Assembly: GCA_900323505.1 (NCBI GenBank)
Contig: OOIN01000014.1
Coordinates: 186,001-250,000, forward strand
From: Ustilago trichophora
Lineage: Eukaryota; Basidiomycota; Ustilaginomycetes; Ustilaginales; Ustilaginaceae
Direction of reading: 5' to 3'
Length of the DNA: 64,000 nt
Shown: piece after piece, positions 36,331-45,027 of the stretch
Numbering within the stretch: position 1 is the first letter of the stretch
Layout of the letters: each line of letters begins with the position of its first letter
Notes under the pieces: generated by a model
Databases searched by the model: none
What the model saw: only the letters and a program-made list of their open reading frames with translations
Told to the model about the DNA's origin: nothing
Made by a program: the position numbers and the translations under genes

Positions 36331-37371
36331 TCATTTCTGGCCCGCAGCAGGCGTAGCGGCAGGCTGGTTGGGTTGGCTGCCGGACTTAACGGCCGAGGGC
36401 TTGCTGGAGGGGGCTGGGCGTCGAGGAACGCCACCTATGTCTTTTTGCCACGCGGCAATGTCTTGCTCGACCCAATCGCTGGCGGATGCGTGCCCAAAAC
36501 GACGCTGGCAGACGGTGAGGACGTACTCTGCCACCGTGGACCAGTAGTACTGAGTGTCGAGGTCGATGATGTGCACGAGAAAGGCGTTGAGGCTAGCAGC
36601 AAGGTGAGGGTTGTTCTCGCTGGTGCAACGGAGGGCGGCATAGACTGCCCAGGCCTGGGCGAAGCTGCGTGCGTCTGGGATCAGGCGCAGGAAGGAACGC
36701 GAAGAGGCGTCGGCTGAGGAGGGGGCTGGGACGCTAACGCGGACGCCGTTGACAACGACACGAAGCTCACGCTCTGGCTCGCTGTTGGCGGTGTTGTGGG
36801 CGGGATTGCGGAGCTTGCCAAGCTCGTGAGGCGGAAGGCGGTCGTCGTAGACTTGCTGGGCGAGCTCGCGCGAGATCCAAGGGAAGAGGCGGCGGAGTTG
36901 CAACTCACCGGAGGAGGGGGAGATCGCTGAAGCTGCTGGGAGCGAGGGAACAGCTGCTGGCTGGGCTAGGTCTCGACGCAACGAGAGGACGAGCTGACGG
37001 ATTTCTGCCACTGATTCAGCGAGCTGGGTGATGGTGTCGGCTTGCTCGTCAAGGCGCGAGTGGGCTGAGGTGTCGAGTGCGCTGGGAGGAGGTAGCGCAG
37101 AAGCGTCCCCGATCGAGGGCACCGCCAAAGTGGGTTGGACAGGTGCCTGTGCTGAAGCTGGAGGCGTTGTCGGAGGGGCAGGAGCCGGTGCTTCCGAGGG
37201 TAACGAAGGCGCTGAGAGTGTCGCGGGAGCTGGGGTGGCGACGGAGGGGAGGGGTGCTGGGGCTGTTCGGCGACAGGCTGCGCAGCGAGTGCAGCGTCTA
37301 CCGCCTACGCCGACGTAGTGGTTGTGTGGGAAAGAGCGGAGGCAGGCGGAACAGGTCCGATCGCCAGGCAT
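36331..37371 (-). CDS. Retrotransposon Gag-like protein
   Basis: Predicted 346 residues from the ATG at 37371 (MPGDRTCSACL...); the frame is open further into the A1 repeat, to 37497, but that part is low-complexity. An N-terminal four-cysteine zinc-ribbon-like module (CSACLRSF...CTRCAAC) is followed by a Pro/Ala-rich linker, a short coiled-coil-like region (LDEQADTITQLAESVAEIRQLV) and a capsid-like region (residues ~205-300: FPWISRELAQQVYDDRLPPHE, SFAQAWAVYAALRCTSENNPHLA, TVAEYVLTVCQRRFGH). The frame stops at TGA 36333-36331. The same frame continues beyond it to TAG at 36175 and encodes CCCH and CCHC-like zinc fingers, so this Gag is either shortened by a nonsense change or read through. 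No domain name beyond Gag-like is claimed. Confidence 0.75.
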   Translation of the reverse strand: MPGDRTCSACLRSFPHNHYVGVGGRRCTRCAACRRTAPAPLPSVATPAPATLSAPSLPSEAPAPAPPTTPPASAQAPVQPTLAVPSIGDASALPPPSALDTSAHSRLDEQADTITQLAESVAEIRQLVLSLRRDLAQPAAVPSLPAASAISPSSGELQLRRLFPWISRELAQQVYDDRLPPHELGKLRNPAHNTANSEPERELRVVVNGVRVSVPAPSSADASSRSFLRLIPDARSFAQAWAVYAALRCTSENNPHLAASLNAFLVHIIDLDTQYYWSTVAEYVLTVCQRRFGHASASDWVEQDIAAWQKDIGGVPRRPAPSSKPSAVKSGSQPNQPAATPAAGQK

Positions 37372-37390
37372 GTCGGGGAGGAAAGCTCGT

Positions 37391-37533
37391 TGACAAAGAA
37401 GAGGCGAGTGCGTGCTCACCACAGCGCTCGCCAAAGGAAAGATGATGGAGGAAAGAGAGAAGAGAGAGAGAGACGAGAGACCTGGCTGTGGGCGCATAAG
37501 CGAGCTCAGATGAACACGCCGTCACGTGATGCA
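37391..37533 (-). repeat. Split direct repeat A1 (element 5' end)
   Basis: 143 bases that by eye match A2 (32837-32979) at every position. It carries a GA/TC tract and, next to its outer end, the palindrome TCACGTGA (37522-37529). It probably contains the element's promoter. Confidence 0.92.
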
Positions 37534-38298
37534 ACCTTTGGAGGTAACGTACATCCACAAAAGTGGGATCAAGAGGCTGCTCAATCACCAGCAAGCTGGA
37601 AGAACAACCTGGAGTCAGCGCTCGTCAAGTGCCGCTCTGCTGGCGACCACACGTGACGATCTCTTTGGTGCGATATCCCGAAATCAATTCACTTTTGCAA
37701 GTGAGTACAGTATCTACAATGTATCGGGTGGCGGCACGAGGTCCACCTAGGGAGCATGTTCAACATGTGCAGATGGATCTTGGCAACCGGAACCTCTAAG
37801 TTTCGCATCCCAAACTCTTTCATCATGTCTGGGCTTGTTTTGTTCCTGTTGCCATCAAACTATCAACTCTGTCATGGACATTCGCATACTTGCTGTGTAC
37901 TGAGAACATGTGGGAGCGGACAATGCCACTTCGAGGGTGATCTTGAAGTAGAGGTTTGGATCCAACTCCGTTCTTCCAAAAGGGGGTCGAGACGCTTTGT
38001 TTTGCGTAAGTAAGACTCACTTCGGACAGTTTACGGAAGCTGACGGCTCTTGGGCCCTCTTTCCTCATTAAAGTGTGTCCCGCTTGATGTGGGTGGTGGG
38101 TCTGTGGTGAGACAGCACCGCCTTTTACTCTTGCAGTCCCACATTATTTGCCTCAAGAATCGCACTTCGCGCTCAAAGCAGCCGTGACTGAGTTGGCTGA
38201 AATCGTCTAGGCTACTTAGGGTCAACACTCGAGCAGCAAACAGACGAACAATCCTCCACCGTCAAAAACACACAAGAAAGCAACAAACAGCCAAAGAG
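37534..38298. other. Region between retrotransposon and secreted-protein gene
   Basis: About 765 bases of right flank of the element and promoter/leader of the gene at 38299. No repeats of the element reappear and no gene is supported. Confidence 0.5.
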
Positions 38299-38706
38299 AT
38301 GAAGCTCGCTGCCCTCCTCGTCCTCCTTGCCCCTGTCGTAGCTGGCATCGAGGTTCCACCCTCTGCCTTTGCTTGCGCCGAAAAGCCGGTCTCTTGGGAA
38401 TCCTTCCAAGGCAAGGACGCCTACTCTTGGAAAATCTACTCTGTTCCCAAGGGTACTGATTTGCGAACCACCAAGCCCAAGTATCACGTTTGCCGTGCCG
38501 CATTCCCCGATCAAAAGGACGAGATGTTCCAGAGAACCTTTGTCGGAAACGACCAGTTCGAATTCCAGCAGTTCGACACTGAGAGTATCGGTGTCAACTG
38601 CATCGACTGCACCGAGCCGATGCTCGGCAACTACTATGAGACCAAGATCACCGACTACATTTCGTGCGAAATGTACGAGGACACTCGTATCGAACATGAC
38701 TCGTAG
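38299..38706 (+). CDS. Small predicted secreted protein (effector-like)
   Basis: 135-residue protein, no recognised family. An N-terminal signal peptide (MKLAALLVLLAPVVAG) with likely cleavage near residue 16-18 is followed by a ~117-residue mature part containing five cysteines: FACAEK, YHVCRAA, VNCIDCTEP and YISCEMY. It is acidic and rich in aromatic residues, with FEFQQFDTESIGVNCIDC as the most distinctive stretch. There is no membrane span, GPI signal or known motif. A decayed paralogue lies about 830 bases downstream (39536-39941) and a fresh retrotransposon about 765 bases upstream. Small secreted proteins in tandem next to transposons are typical of smut effector regions, so a host-interaction role is plausible but only inferred. 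Start: the only ATG giving a signal peptide. Confidence 0.8.
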   Translation: MKLAALLVLLAPVVAGIEVPPSAFACAEKPVSWESFQGKDAYSWKIYSVPKGTDLRTTKPKYHVCRAAFPDQKDEMFQRTFVGNDQFEFQQFDTESIGVNCIDCTEPMLGNYYETKITDYISCEMYEDTRIEHDS

Positions 38707-39535
38707 GTAGTGTCCGCATCTCGCAAAGACAGATACATCGTGTATCTCTTCCTCGAGCAAAAAATCGATGTCACCACAAGACGTTCTCTCGACTTTTTAG
38801 CGCTCCCTCAATATCTTGTTCAAACGAGTCCTCCTCCACTTGAAACTTGCCCATCTTCGCCTTCCCCTTTGGCAAATGCTGCGTTGATGAATTGCAATGC
38901 CTCTTCCTCATTCATGTGTGAACGTGAAGGCTGGAAACAAAAAACATGCTTTTCTTGATTTCGTAGGTGTGAGAGGACATGTCCGGTCATATTTTGTGAG
39001 CAATTTTGAAAGGAGACATTTCCAAGAACCCTCTCTTGAAGAGGACCCTCGCGAAGTGGGATCTCTTGTTTGCAATTCAACAAGGCTGAGTGCAAGTCGG
39101 AAACATCCACTGGCACGCGTCGACACAAGTCGATCCTACAGCATTCACGGCCTTGCTTCACCACCAACGGCCAGTGTGTGTCAACAATGTCAACCTTACC
39201 TCCATTGACAAATGCAGCAAGTGCGGGTTCAGAAGCCCTTATTTCCACCAGTGGCGACTCTCCGATGGCGGCCCTGCCTCATTTCCGTAAATACGGAATG
39301 GAGTCCAGGCGACGGCTATAAATGTGGTGTGCGCCTGCAGATGTTGTTCTCAGCTCTCTCGTGATGCAATTTGGCAGGAGCTCGAGGACCCGGTCTAGTC
39401 TTTCAGAAGGTCAGATCTGAGCGACGGGAGAGGAAAGTAGAAATTCCATCGAATCGTACCCCTCGTAACTTGGCCCTGTCAAGTACGTTTCTCACCTCCC
39501 ATTTCAAGGGAATTTCTTTCTCATCACATCTCAAG
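38707..39535. other. Spacer between the secreted-protein gene and its pseudogene
   Basis: About 830 bases. Both strands show Cys-containing open stretches interrupted by stops (38908-39250), which may be further decayed coding sequence, but I cannot match them to the neighbours. No intact gene is seen. Confidence 0.4.
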
Positions 39536-39941
39536 ATGAAGCTCACCACCCCTTTCGTCGCTCTCACCACTGTCTCAGCCGGTGCTGCCCCACCGAAGAC
39601 GCAATGGCTGTGATGCTTGAGCCTGGCGCTTGGTTTCAAGTCGACTACAAGCACGCCAAGCATCGGAAGATCTACGCCGAAAACGCTGGTACAGACCTTG
39701 CCACTGTCGAATCTATGTACCGCCACTGCGTGAACAATGTTGCTGACAAACGGAAGCAAGCGTTTTTCAAGTAACTCAAGCAGGTAACAGGGTTCGAGTT
39801 CCAGCAGGTCAACAAGCACACGATCCGATCGTTATCAATTGCATCGACTGCAGCTCACAGACTTTGGACTGGATCATGATGGACAAGCACCAGTTGAACA
39901 GCAAAGTCAAGGACTCGAAGCGTGCTGACTGGAAGCCCTAG
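39536..39941 (+). pseudogene. Decayed paralogue of the small secreted protein
   Basis: Begins with a signal-peptide-like MKLTTPFVALTTVSAGA in one frame, which stops at 39613. The homologous body continues in another frame from about 39595: KIYAENAGTDLATVESMYRHC aligns with KIYSVPKGTDLRTTKPKYHVC of the intact neighbour, and TGFEFQQVNKHTIR with NDQFEFQQFDTESI. An in-frame TAA stands at 39772-39774. After about 39830 a second frame shift is needed to read INCIDCSSQTLDW, which matches VNCIDCTEPMLGNYY. The frame ends at TAG 39939-39941. So there are at least two frame shifts and one internal stop. Order and spacing of the matched blocks are kept, which supports descent from a tandem duplication. 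Confidence 0.8.
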
Positions 39942-40413
39942 AACGGCCACAAGGTCGTCTGAGAGCTCCAAAGCGATCCCAGTCTCTCGTATTTTTCACC
40001 CTTTGATCCGTTGACCTCGTGACTAAATGAGCCGTCAAGGCGCAGTCCTTTTGTCCAACTCATCATAGATATGTATCAACAATGTCATGATCTCTTTAAC
40101 AACATGGTGAGACCACAGTGTGACTTGATTTTCCGATAGCACCCGACAGGAGATACTCGACTGCGAGCGCAATGTGACAGCCAGCAAATAATGCCAAGAG
40201 AGGGGTCTTTCAATAGATGGGCACAGACTTCGTTCGAAGAGGGCACCTGAGCAGAACTCCCACAGGGGAGTGCCGTCCATTGCAGTGCGGTGGCGTCTTG
40301 GCTGGGGAAAAGAAGGAAAAATGCACGCCGAGCCACATGCAGCTCCGAGTCCAACACAACTCTCTCGCGTCGAGGACGCGTGAATTTACAGTACTTTCCA
40401 GTACACTGCACCA

Positions 40414-40464
<51 letters not shown>

Positions 40465-40971
40465 ACGCAGTCAAAAATTGGGGTTGTCAGCCTACGGCTC
40501 CAGAGCTGCATGCAGCCTTGCAGCAGCATGTGTTGGTGTTGCTGTCGTGCTGTTTTGGACCCTTGATTTTTCGAGACAACAGAGCTTGGCCCTTCCAGCA
40601 CTTGTGTTGGGCTAGGTTCTCTCGAGTCAACAAGTGCACCTTGTGTGCCAGACAGAGCGTGGCGTGACTGGAGTATTCGGCTAAGTGGTCCCAGGGTTGA
40701 GGCTTTTGTGTGACTCTCTTGTGCGCAACAGCAAAAGCGGTTCATTTCGAGAGGGACAAGCTCGGATGAGCTCCGACTCGAAAGAGCATCCCAAATGAGG
40801 TCTCTTTGCCTCTCTCAAACAGGCGCAGCGGCGAGCCCACAGAATCCCGTTTTTTTTTTTTTTTTTGGTTGTGTGAGTGTTCGCCATCCATCCAACCATC
40901 CATCCAACCATCCATCCACCTCACCCCTAGACCATCATCCGCTTTTGTTTCCTAGCGCTGTGCTATCGAGT
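39942..40971. promoter_or_regulatory. Intergenic region with GAGCCT repeat, upstream of the 40972 gene
   Basis: About 1 kb. It contains a TACAGTAC motif at 40387-40394, a GAGCCT hexamer array at 40414-40464, a T-run at about 40849-40866 and CCATCCAA tandem repeats at about 40884-40918. An in-frame extension of the next gene upstream of 40972 would run through the homopolymer and tandem repeats, so I do not accept it. Confidence 0.5.
40414..40464. repeat. GAGCCT hexanucleotide tandem array
   Basis: About 8.5 perfect copies of a six-base unit in 51 bases, about 510 bases upstream of the gene at 40972. It looks like a variable-length minisatellite. Confidence 0.9.
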
Positions 40972-42693
40972 ATGTCGTCCTCATCCAGGCCCGATCGATT
41001 GGTGGTGGCACTGCTGAACCGAGCATCCACCAATCATCGACTCACCATCCTCAACAAGCTCGTGTCGAATACATCAACGCCGTTCGAGCTTGTGGCAGAA
41101 CGCTCGCTCCGACTATCACTACCAGAGGATGATGGACTGCTGCGATCTTTCTTGGCCCACGAGATCGAGACTCAAGGAGAAGCCGAAACGCTGGTTCGTT
41201 GGGCACTCAAGTTCATCGCAACAAAAAACTTTTTCTTTGTCCTTCAGCCCAAGACCGGCTCGGATGCGCCGACAGAAAGCATCCATGAGCTCTTCGTCAG
41301 CGAATATGCACCTGAATTATGGGAAACTTATGGCGAAGACGAAATTTACGTATCACCTGATCAAGCTACTGCCGAGACGCAGATCGAGCTGCTCTTCCCA
41401 GAATGCAGTACCGACACGATCGAAGCAGATGCGGATGTCCTAGCACATCAGCTTGAGCCATTTTCAATTAGCGATGTGCCGCAGATCGTCCACGCCGCGT
41501 CTTCGAGCGAAGGCGGAAGTGGATTCAGCCAGGCTTCAATTTTGTCGTCCGGCTCTACTGCTGCCACATCCGTGCCATCGATCCGATCGCCAAGCCGTGC
41601 ATCGGCTCAACCTACAAATATAACTGGTGGCAATGCTTTCAAGGCACGCGCCATTCCTACCACCGTCAAGAGCAAACCATCGATCGAACCACGGCTCAGC
41701 AAGGCAGCAGCGTTGCGCATGGGTGTCTCGCTTGACTCGCCCGCCCGACGCACTGCAAGCCCATCCAAGCCTGTCAATTCCGCCAATGTGGGGATTTCTG
41801 GTGTTGCAAAACGTCCAGTGCAGCAGCTTGCCTCGCTCAAGGCCCCTAGCATCGCTCCACGTCTCAACAAAGCTGCTGTGGCACGCCAAGGCGGCCCTGT
41901 AGGCGGAGAAGCGAGTGCACTGCGTCGTCCAGCTTCGGTCGCTGGAAACAACAGACCCTCTTCAGTGGCATCGTCCTCTAAGACTTTTCCTTCGTGCTCA
42001 GCTCCAAGCAGCGGGGTGACGCCCAGAGCACGCAAAGAAGTCGACTTTTCCAACACCCCAGGCCATAAGCGCCTGTCTCTTGTCGGAAGCATCGCCTCCA
42101 CTGCCCCTCCATCTATAGCGCCGCGCCAGAACAGGGCCAGCATGAGCCGCATTCAAGGCACCACCACCGTCGCTTCCTCTCCCAGAGCTGGCCCTGCCGG
42201 TACAGCTAGACCTCCTCCCTCGGCATTTACAAGCACAGCTGGACGCATGCGATCCTCTAGCCTCGCTGGAGCCTCTCAACCTGCCGAAGACGCGAAACCA
42301 CGAAAGCCAATCGACTTTGCTCAAACACCCGGCCACAAGCGCGCCAGCCTCTCGCTTAGCATCCCTTCTCTGGCCGCACCATCTCTCGCCCCTCGCCAGA
42401 ATCGCGCATCCCTCGCCCGCACCCGCCCATCTCTTTCCACCGCCTCATCCTCTCCAGCCCCATCACCTTCACCTCGCACCCTCACCAAGCCTTTGCCAAA
42501 CGTAGACGATGCGACTGGAAAGGAAAACAGAGTACAGCCCCGCCCACCAACAGACTTTGCCACCGTACCGGGCCACAAACGCCACTCGCTCAGCTTTACA
42601 CTCGCCAGTCTGAAGCAGCCGTCCATCCAGCCAAGGTTGAACAAGGCTGCCGGGGCGAGAATTGGAGCTGGTGGAGTAAAACCCTCGTCGTAG
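40972..42693 (+). CDS. Protein with repeated TPGHKR and PxIxPRxNKA motifs, unknown function
   Basis: 573-residue single-exon protein; no family recognised. The N-terminal ~150 residues look globular and partly helical (RLVVALLNRASTNHRLTILN, LVRWALKFIATKNFFFVLQP). The rest is Ser/Pro/Ala-rich and basic and carries an internal repeat. Five copies of P-S/x-I/L-x-P-R-x-N/S-K/R-A-A/S-x-x-R occur at about residues 236, 293, 380, 465 and 550. Three of these are preceded by D-F-x-x-T/V-P-G-H-K-R-x-S-L (about residues 361, 452, 532), giving a composite unit of ~35 residues repeated three times. The repeats are basic and Ser-rich, which could suit binding to an acidic polymer surface or phosphoregulation; that is speculation. 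The start at 40972 avoids a homopolymer-encoded upstream extension. Confidence 0.75.
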   Translation: MSSSSRPDRLVVALLNRASTNHRLTILNKLVSNTSTPFELVAERSLRLSLPEDDGLLRSFLAHEIETQGEAETLVRWALKFIATKNFFFVLQPKTGSDAPTESIHELFVSEYAPELWETYGEDEIYVSPDQATAETQIELLFPECSTDTIEADADVLAHQLEPFSISDVPQIVHAASSSEGGSGFSQASILSSGSTAATSVPSIRSPSRASAQPTNITGGNAFKARAIPTTVKSKPSIEPRLSKAAALRMGVSLDSPARRTASPSKPVNSANVGISGVAKRPVQQLASLKAPSIAPRLNKAAVARQGGPVGGEASALRRPASVAGNNRPSSVASSSKTFPSCSAPSSGVTPRARKEVDFSNTPGHKRLSLVGSIASTAPPSIAPRQNRASMSRIQGTTTVASSPRAGPAGTARPPPSAFTSTAGRMRSSSLAGASQPAEDAKPRKPIDFAQTPGHKRASLSLSIPSLAAPSLAPRQNRASLARTRPSLSTASSSPAPSPSPRTLTKPLPNVDDATGKENRVQPRPPTDFATVPGHKRHSLSFTLASLKQPSIQPRLNKAAGARIGAGGVKPSS

Positions 42694-45027
42694 GTTTCGT
42701 CGTTGCTTTGACCTTATCTTCTGATTGAATCTGCGATCTTTTGTATTTTTTTTTGTATTTTTTTTTTTTTTTAACCATCTTTGATACGGTGTAACGGTTC
42801 GATGCGACGCAACTGATAGCTTTGACGCCAGCTTTACATGGTTGACTGAGAGACAGTATGATCTAGAATTGGGTCTATCGAGCTAATATGCGGATCGATG
42901 GCAAGTTGGATTTTCCAGTGCCCGTTTGTGAGTCGTAAATGATGTAACATTCAGCTTCAAAAATTTCGGAGCTTCATCTGGTGTGCAAGATGACAGCGTG
43001 ACTGCATGCGCTTTTGCTTCTCCGCCGTGTAGAAATTTGGAGACGATGGAAATCCATGGTTCTCGCCAAGCTCACCGTTACATTCTAGCCAGGCTTTCTT
43101 TGGTGATTCGGCTTTGCGGCAACTTTGACGATCTCGCTGCTGTCGCGCTCAATGACCAAAAATGAGAAGAAGCCAAGATTGGCGGATCGTGAATGTGTCA
43201 ATCGAGCTAGCCCATATAGCAGAACAAGAAGAGGACAGGGGAGCTTCCGATCGGAAGGAGCATTTTGGACAGATGGGCGGCGCATTTTGATCGATTTCCA
43301 CTCGAAAGTTTGGCAGCGCGCGCGTTTTGGATCTTGCAAAACTGCGAAATGCACGCCCATCTCGCCCCTCCATCAGCCATCCCCGGAATTCACTGTCCGA
43401 CAACCACAACCAGTGACTATACACTGTTGCATTCATCTTGGTTTGTATAGTAGCTATGGATCATCGACATCTCAAACGTGAATAGACAATGGACCACCGG
43501 CTCAACCTGTTATTCTGAGGGTCAAAGAAAGCAACAGCTCGATGCGCCAACACAGGGCCTAAGAGGAGAGAGAACCGCCTCAACTTAACTACTGTACAGT
43601 ACAGTACAGTACTTGCCGCTGCACGAGGAACTCCGGCGATTTCAGAGGGGTTTACGTTTCTTTTGACGCGCTGGCAGCTCGCCTGTGTGTGTGTCTCTGA
43701 AGACCCTTGCTGATTGAAACCTTTCCTCACCTCTCTCCATTTCAGAAATTCGCATTCCACGAGTTTCGACTTCTAGCATAGATTACAACCTGAGTCCAAC
43801 ACTTGTGTGCGCTCAGACCCTGTAGAATGCTGGCAAGATCAAACTTGAAATCATTGACCTTTTTTTTTCTTTAACTTTTCACACATTGTACGACCATTTC
43901 GTCTTTCTCGTGCTCCAACTTCACCCATATACAGTTGCAAGAAAGCATATATGTACTTAGTAAAGATGCTTTCAGTAGTCAGAGCGTCGAACTTGAAAGC
44001 CGATGAGAGCATTCAAGTAGGGAAGAAAAAGGGGCTGAGGTGCTTAGGAGGAAGCGAGCTTATGAAATGTGTGTGAGTGTGCCACTTGCTGGCCGTGTGT
44101 GTGCGATTGAATTGCAACGTCTACGCCCGCTGAAAGATGCGTATGTGTAGAATTTTGACGCCAAGCGACAGAAAAGGTTGCCGACATCGAGGTGGTCTTG
44201 ACTCTGAAATTTCACCAAAAAATGCACGCAACTCACGCATTATTGAAATTTCACATTAAAGGGTTTGTGCTCCTCCCCTCTCCCCCTAAAAATGACCAAA
44301 GCCCGTTCTGTGCTATGCTATTCTGTGCTGTGCTGACAAGAAAAGAAAAAGAAAACAAAAAAAGGGCAATTTCTCATTCCTGCTCGCCTGGCTTGTCCTC
44401 CTCGCCTCGCCTCGCCTCGCCTTTCCTTTGGTCTCGCTTGACTGCTCCGTTCGATCTGATCCTCTCCTACTCTTTGTCTTTCCTGCTTGTGCTCCTCGCA
44501 GATTCCATTGGATTGGCTAGCACCATCCCTCTTGCTCTCGCTCAGATCGCATCTTCATCTCGTGTTGCTTTCCATCCTTACCCTTCCGCCCACATTCCAC
44601 CTGCCCGCCTTCCAGCAGCGATCACCGCCCCTCTCCTCTTTCCTCCCTCTGTCTTCCGCCTGCTCACTGCAGTCGATCTCTTCGACACCACAACCCAACC
44701 ACACCCTTCCTAACCTCCTGGTGTCGACCCTACCATTTCACTGGACGAGGGAACAGACATTCCACTCGCGCCTCAGTTCAACGTTCATCGCACCTCACTC
44801 TACACCTTGGAGTTCGACCTCTGACCCAACGCTGTTGCTGTTTGAGCATACCTTCCTCGGTCGCTGTCACATCTCAGCTGGACTCCTCCGATCTCGTCTC
44901 CGACAGGACTTCTTTCTGCTACCACCTCTATTCCGTCCGGAAGCTCAACCCTTAGCAGTCTTCTGATCAACGGCCGCAGCGAGTCTGCACTTGGCCGTGG
45001 TCAGCCCCTCTACACCTTCGCACAATC
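42694..45027. promoter_or_regulatory. Long intergenic region upstream of the myosin-chitin synthase gene
   Basis: About 2.3 kb. It contains T-runs at about 42746-42772, a TACTGTAC/GTACAGTAC tract at 43590-43612, a GT run at about 43683-43692 and a pyrimidine-rich leader from about 44380 to 45020. The 3' part is open in one frame because of its CT-rich composition, but has no domain features; I take it as a long 5' UTR or promoter of the chitin synthase. Confidence 0.5.
43590..43612. repeat. TACTGTACAGTAC repeat tract
   Basis: A 23-base tract of overlapping TACTGTAC and GTACAGTAC units, about 1.4 kb upstream of the chitin synthase gene. It is one of the longer copies of the motif that recurs in this window. 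Confidence 0.85.

Larger units (their letters stand above)
32657..37533 (-). mobile_element. Ngaro-like (DIRS-order) tyrosine-recombinase retrotransposon, complete
   Basis: A 4.88-kb element transcribed on the minus strand. In its own direction the order is A1 repeat (37533-37391), Gag (37371-36331), RT-RNase H (from 36169), tyrosine recombinase (34175-33159), B1 (33091-32980), A2 (32979-32837), a 68-base spacer and B2 (32768-32657). A1-ORFs-B1-A2-B2 split direct repeats together with RT, RNase H and a tyrosine recombinase, without an integrase or long terminal repeats, is the known layout of Ngaro-type elements. The A2/B1 junction equals what is made by joining the two outer ends (GATGCA plus TCCCAGC), as expected for a circular intermediate. 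I see no target-site duplication; flanks read GGGACT before and ACCTTTGG after, consistent with recombinase integration. No methyltransferase domain is evident, favouring Ngaro over classical DIRS. Near-identical repeats point to recent insertion. Confidence 0.9.

Noticed and set aside
38820..39250. Cys-containing antisense frame between the two secreted-protein loci
   Set aside because: I considered a decayed transposon zinc-binding domain or a third paralogue, but could not align it with anything convincingly.
40795..40971. N-terminal extension of the 40972 gene
   Set aside because: It would be encoded by a T homopolymer and CCATCCAA repeats; the ATG at 40972 gives a normal start.
44192..44966. 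Long pyrimidine-rich open stretches before mcs1
   Set aside because: They are Leu/Ser/Pro-rich because of CT-rich DNA; no domains, and overlapping frames are equally open.
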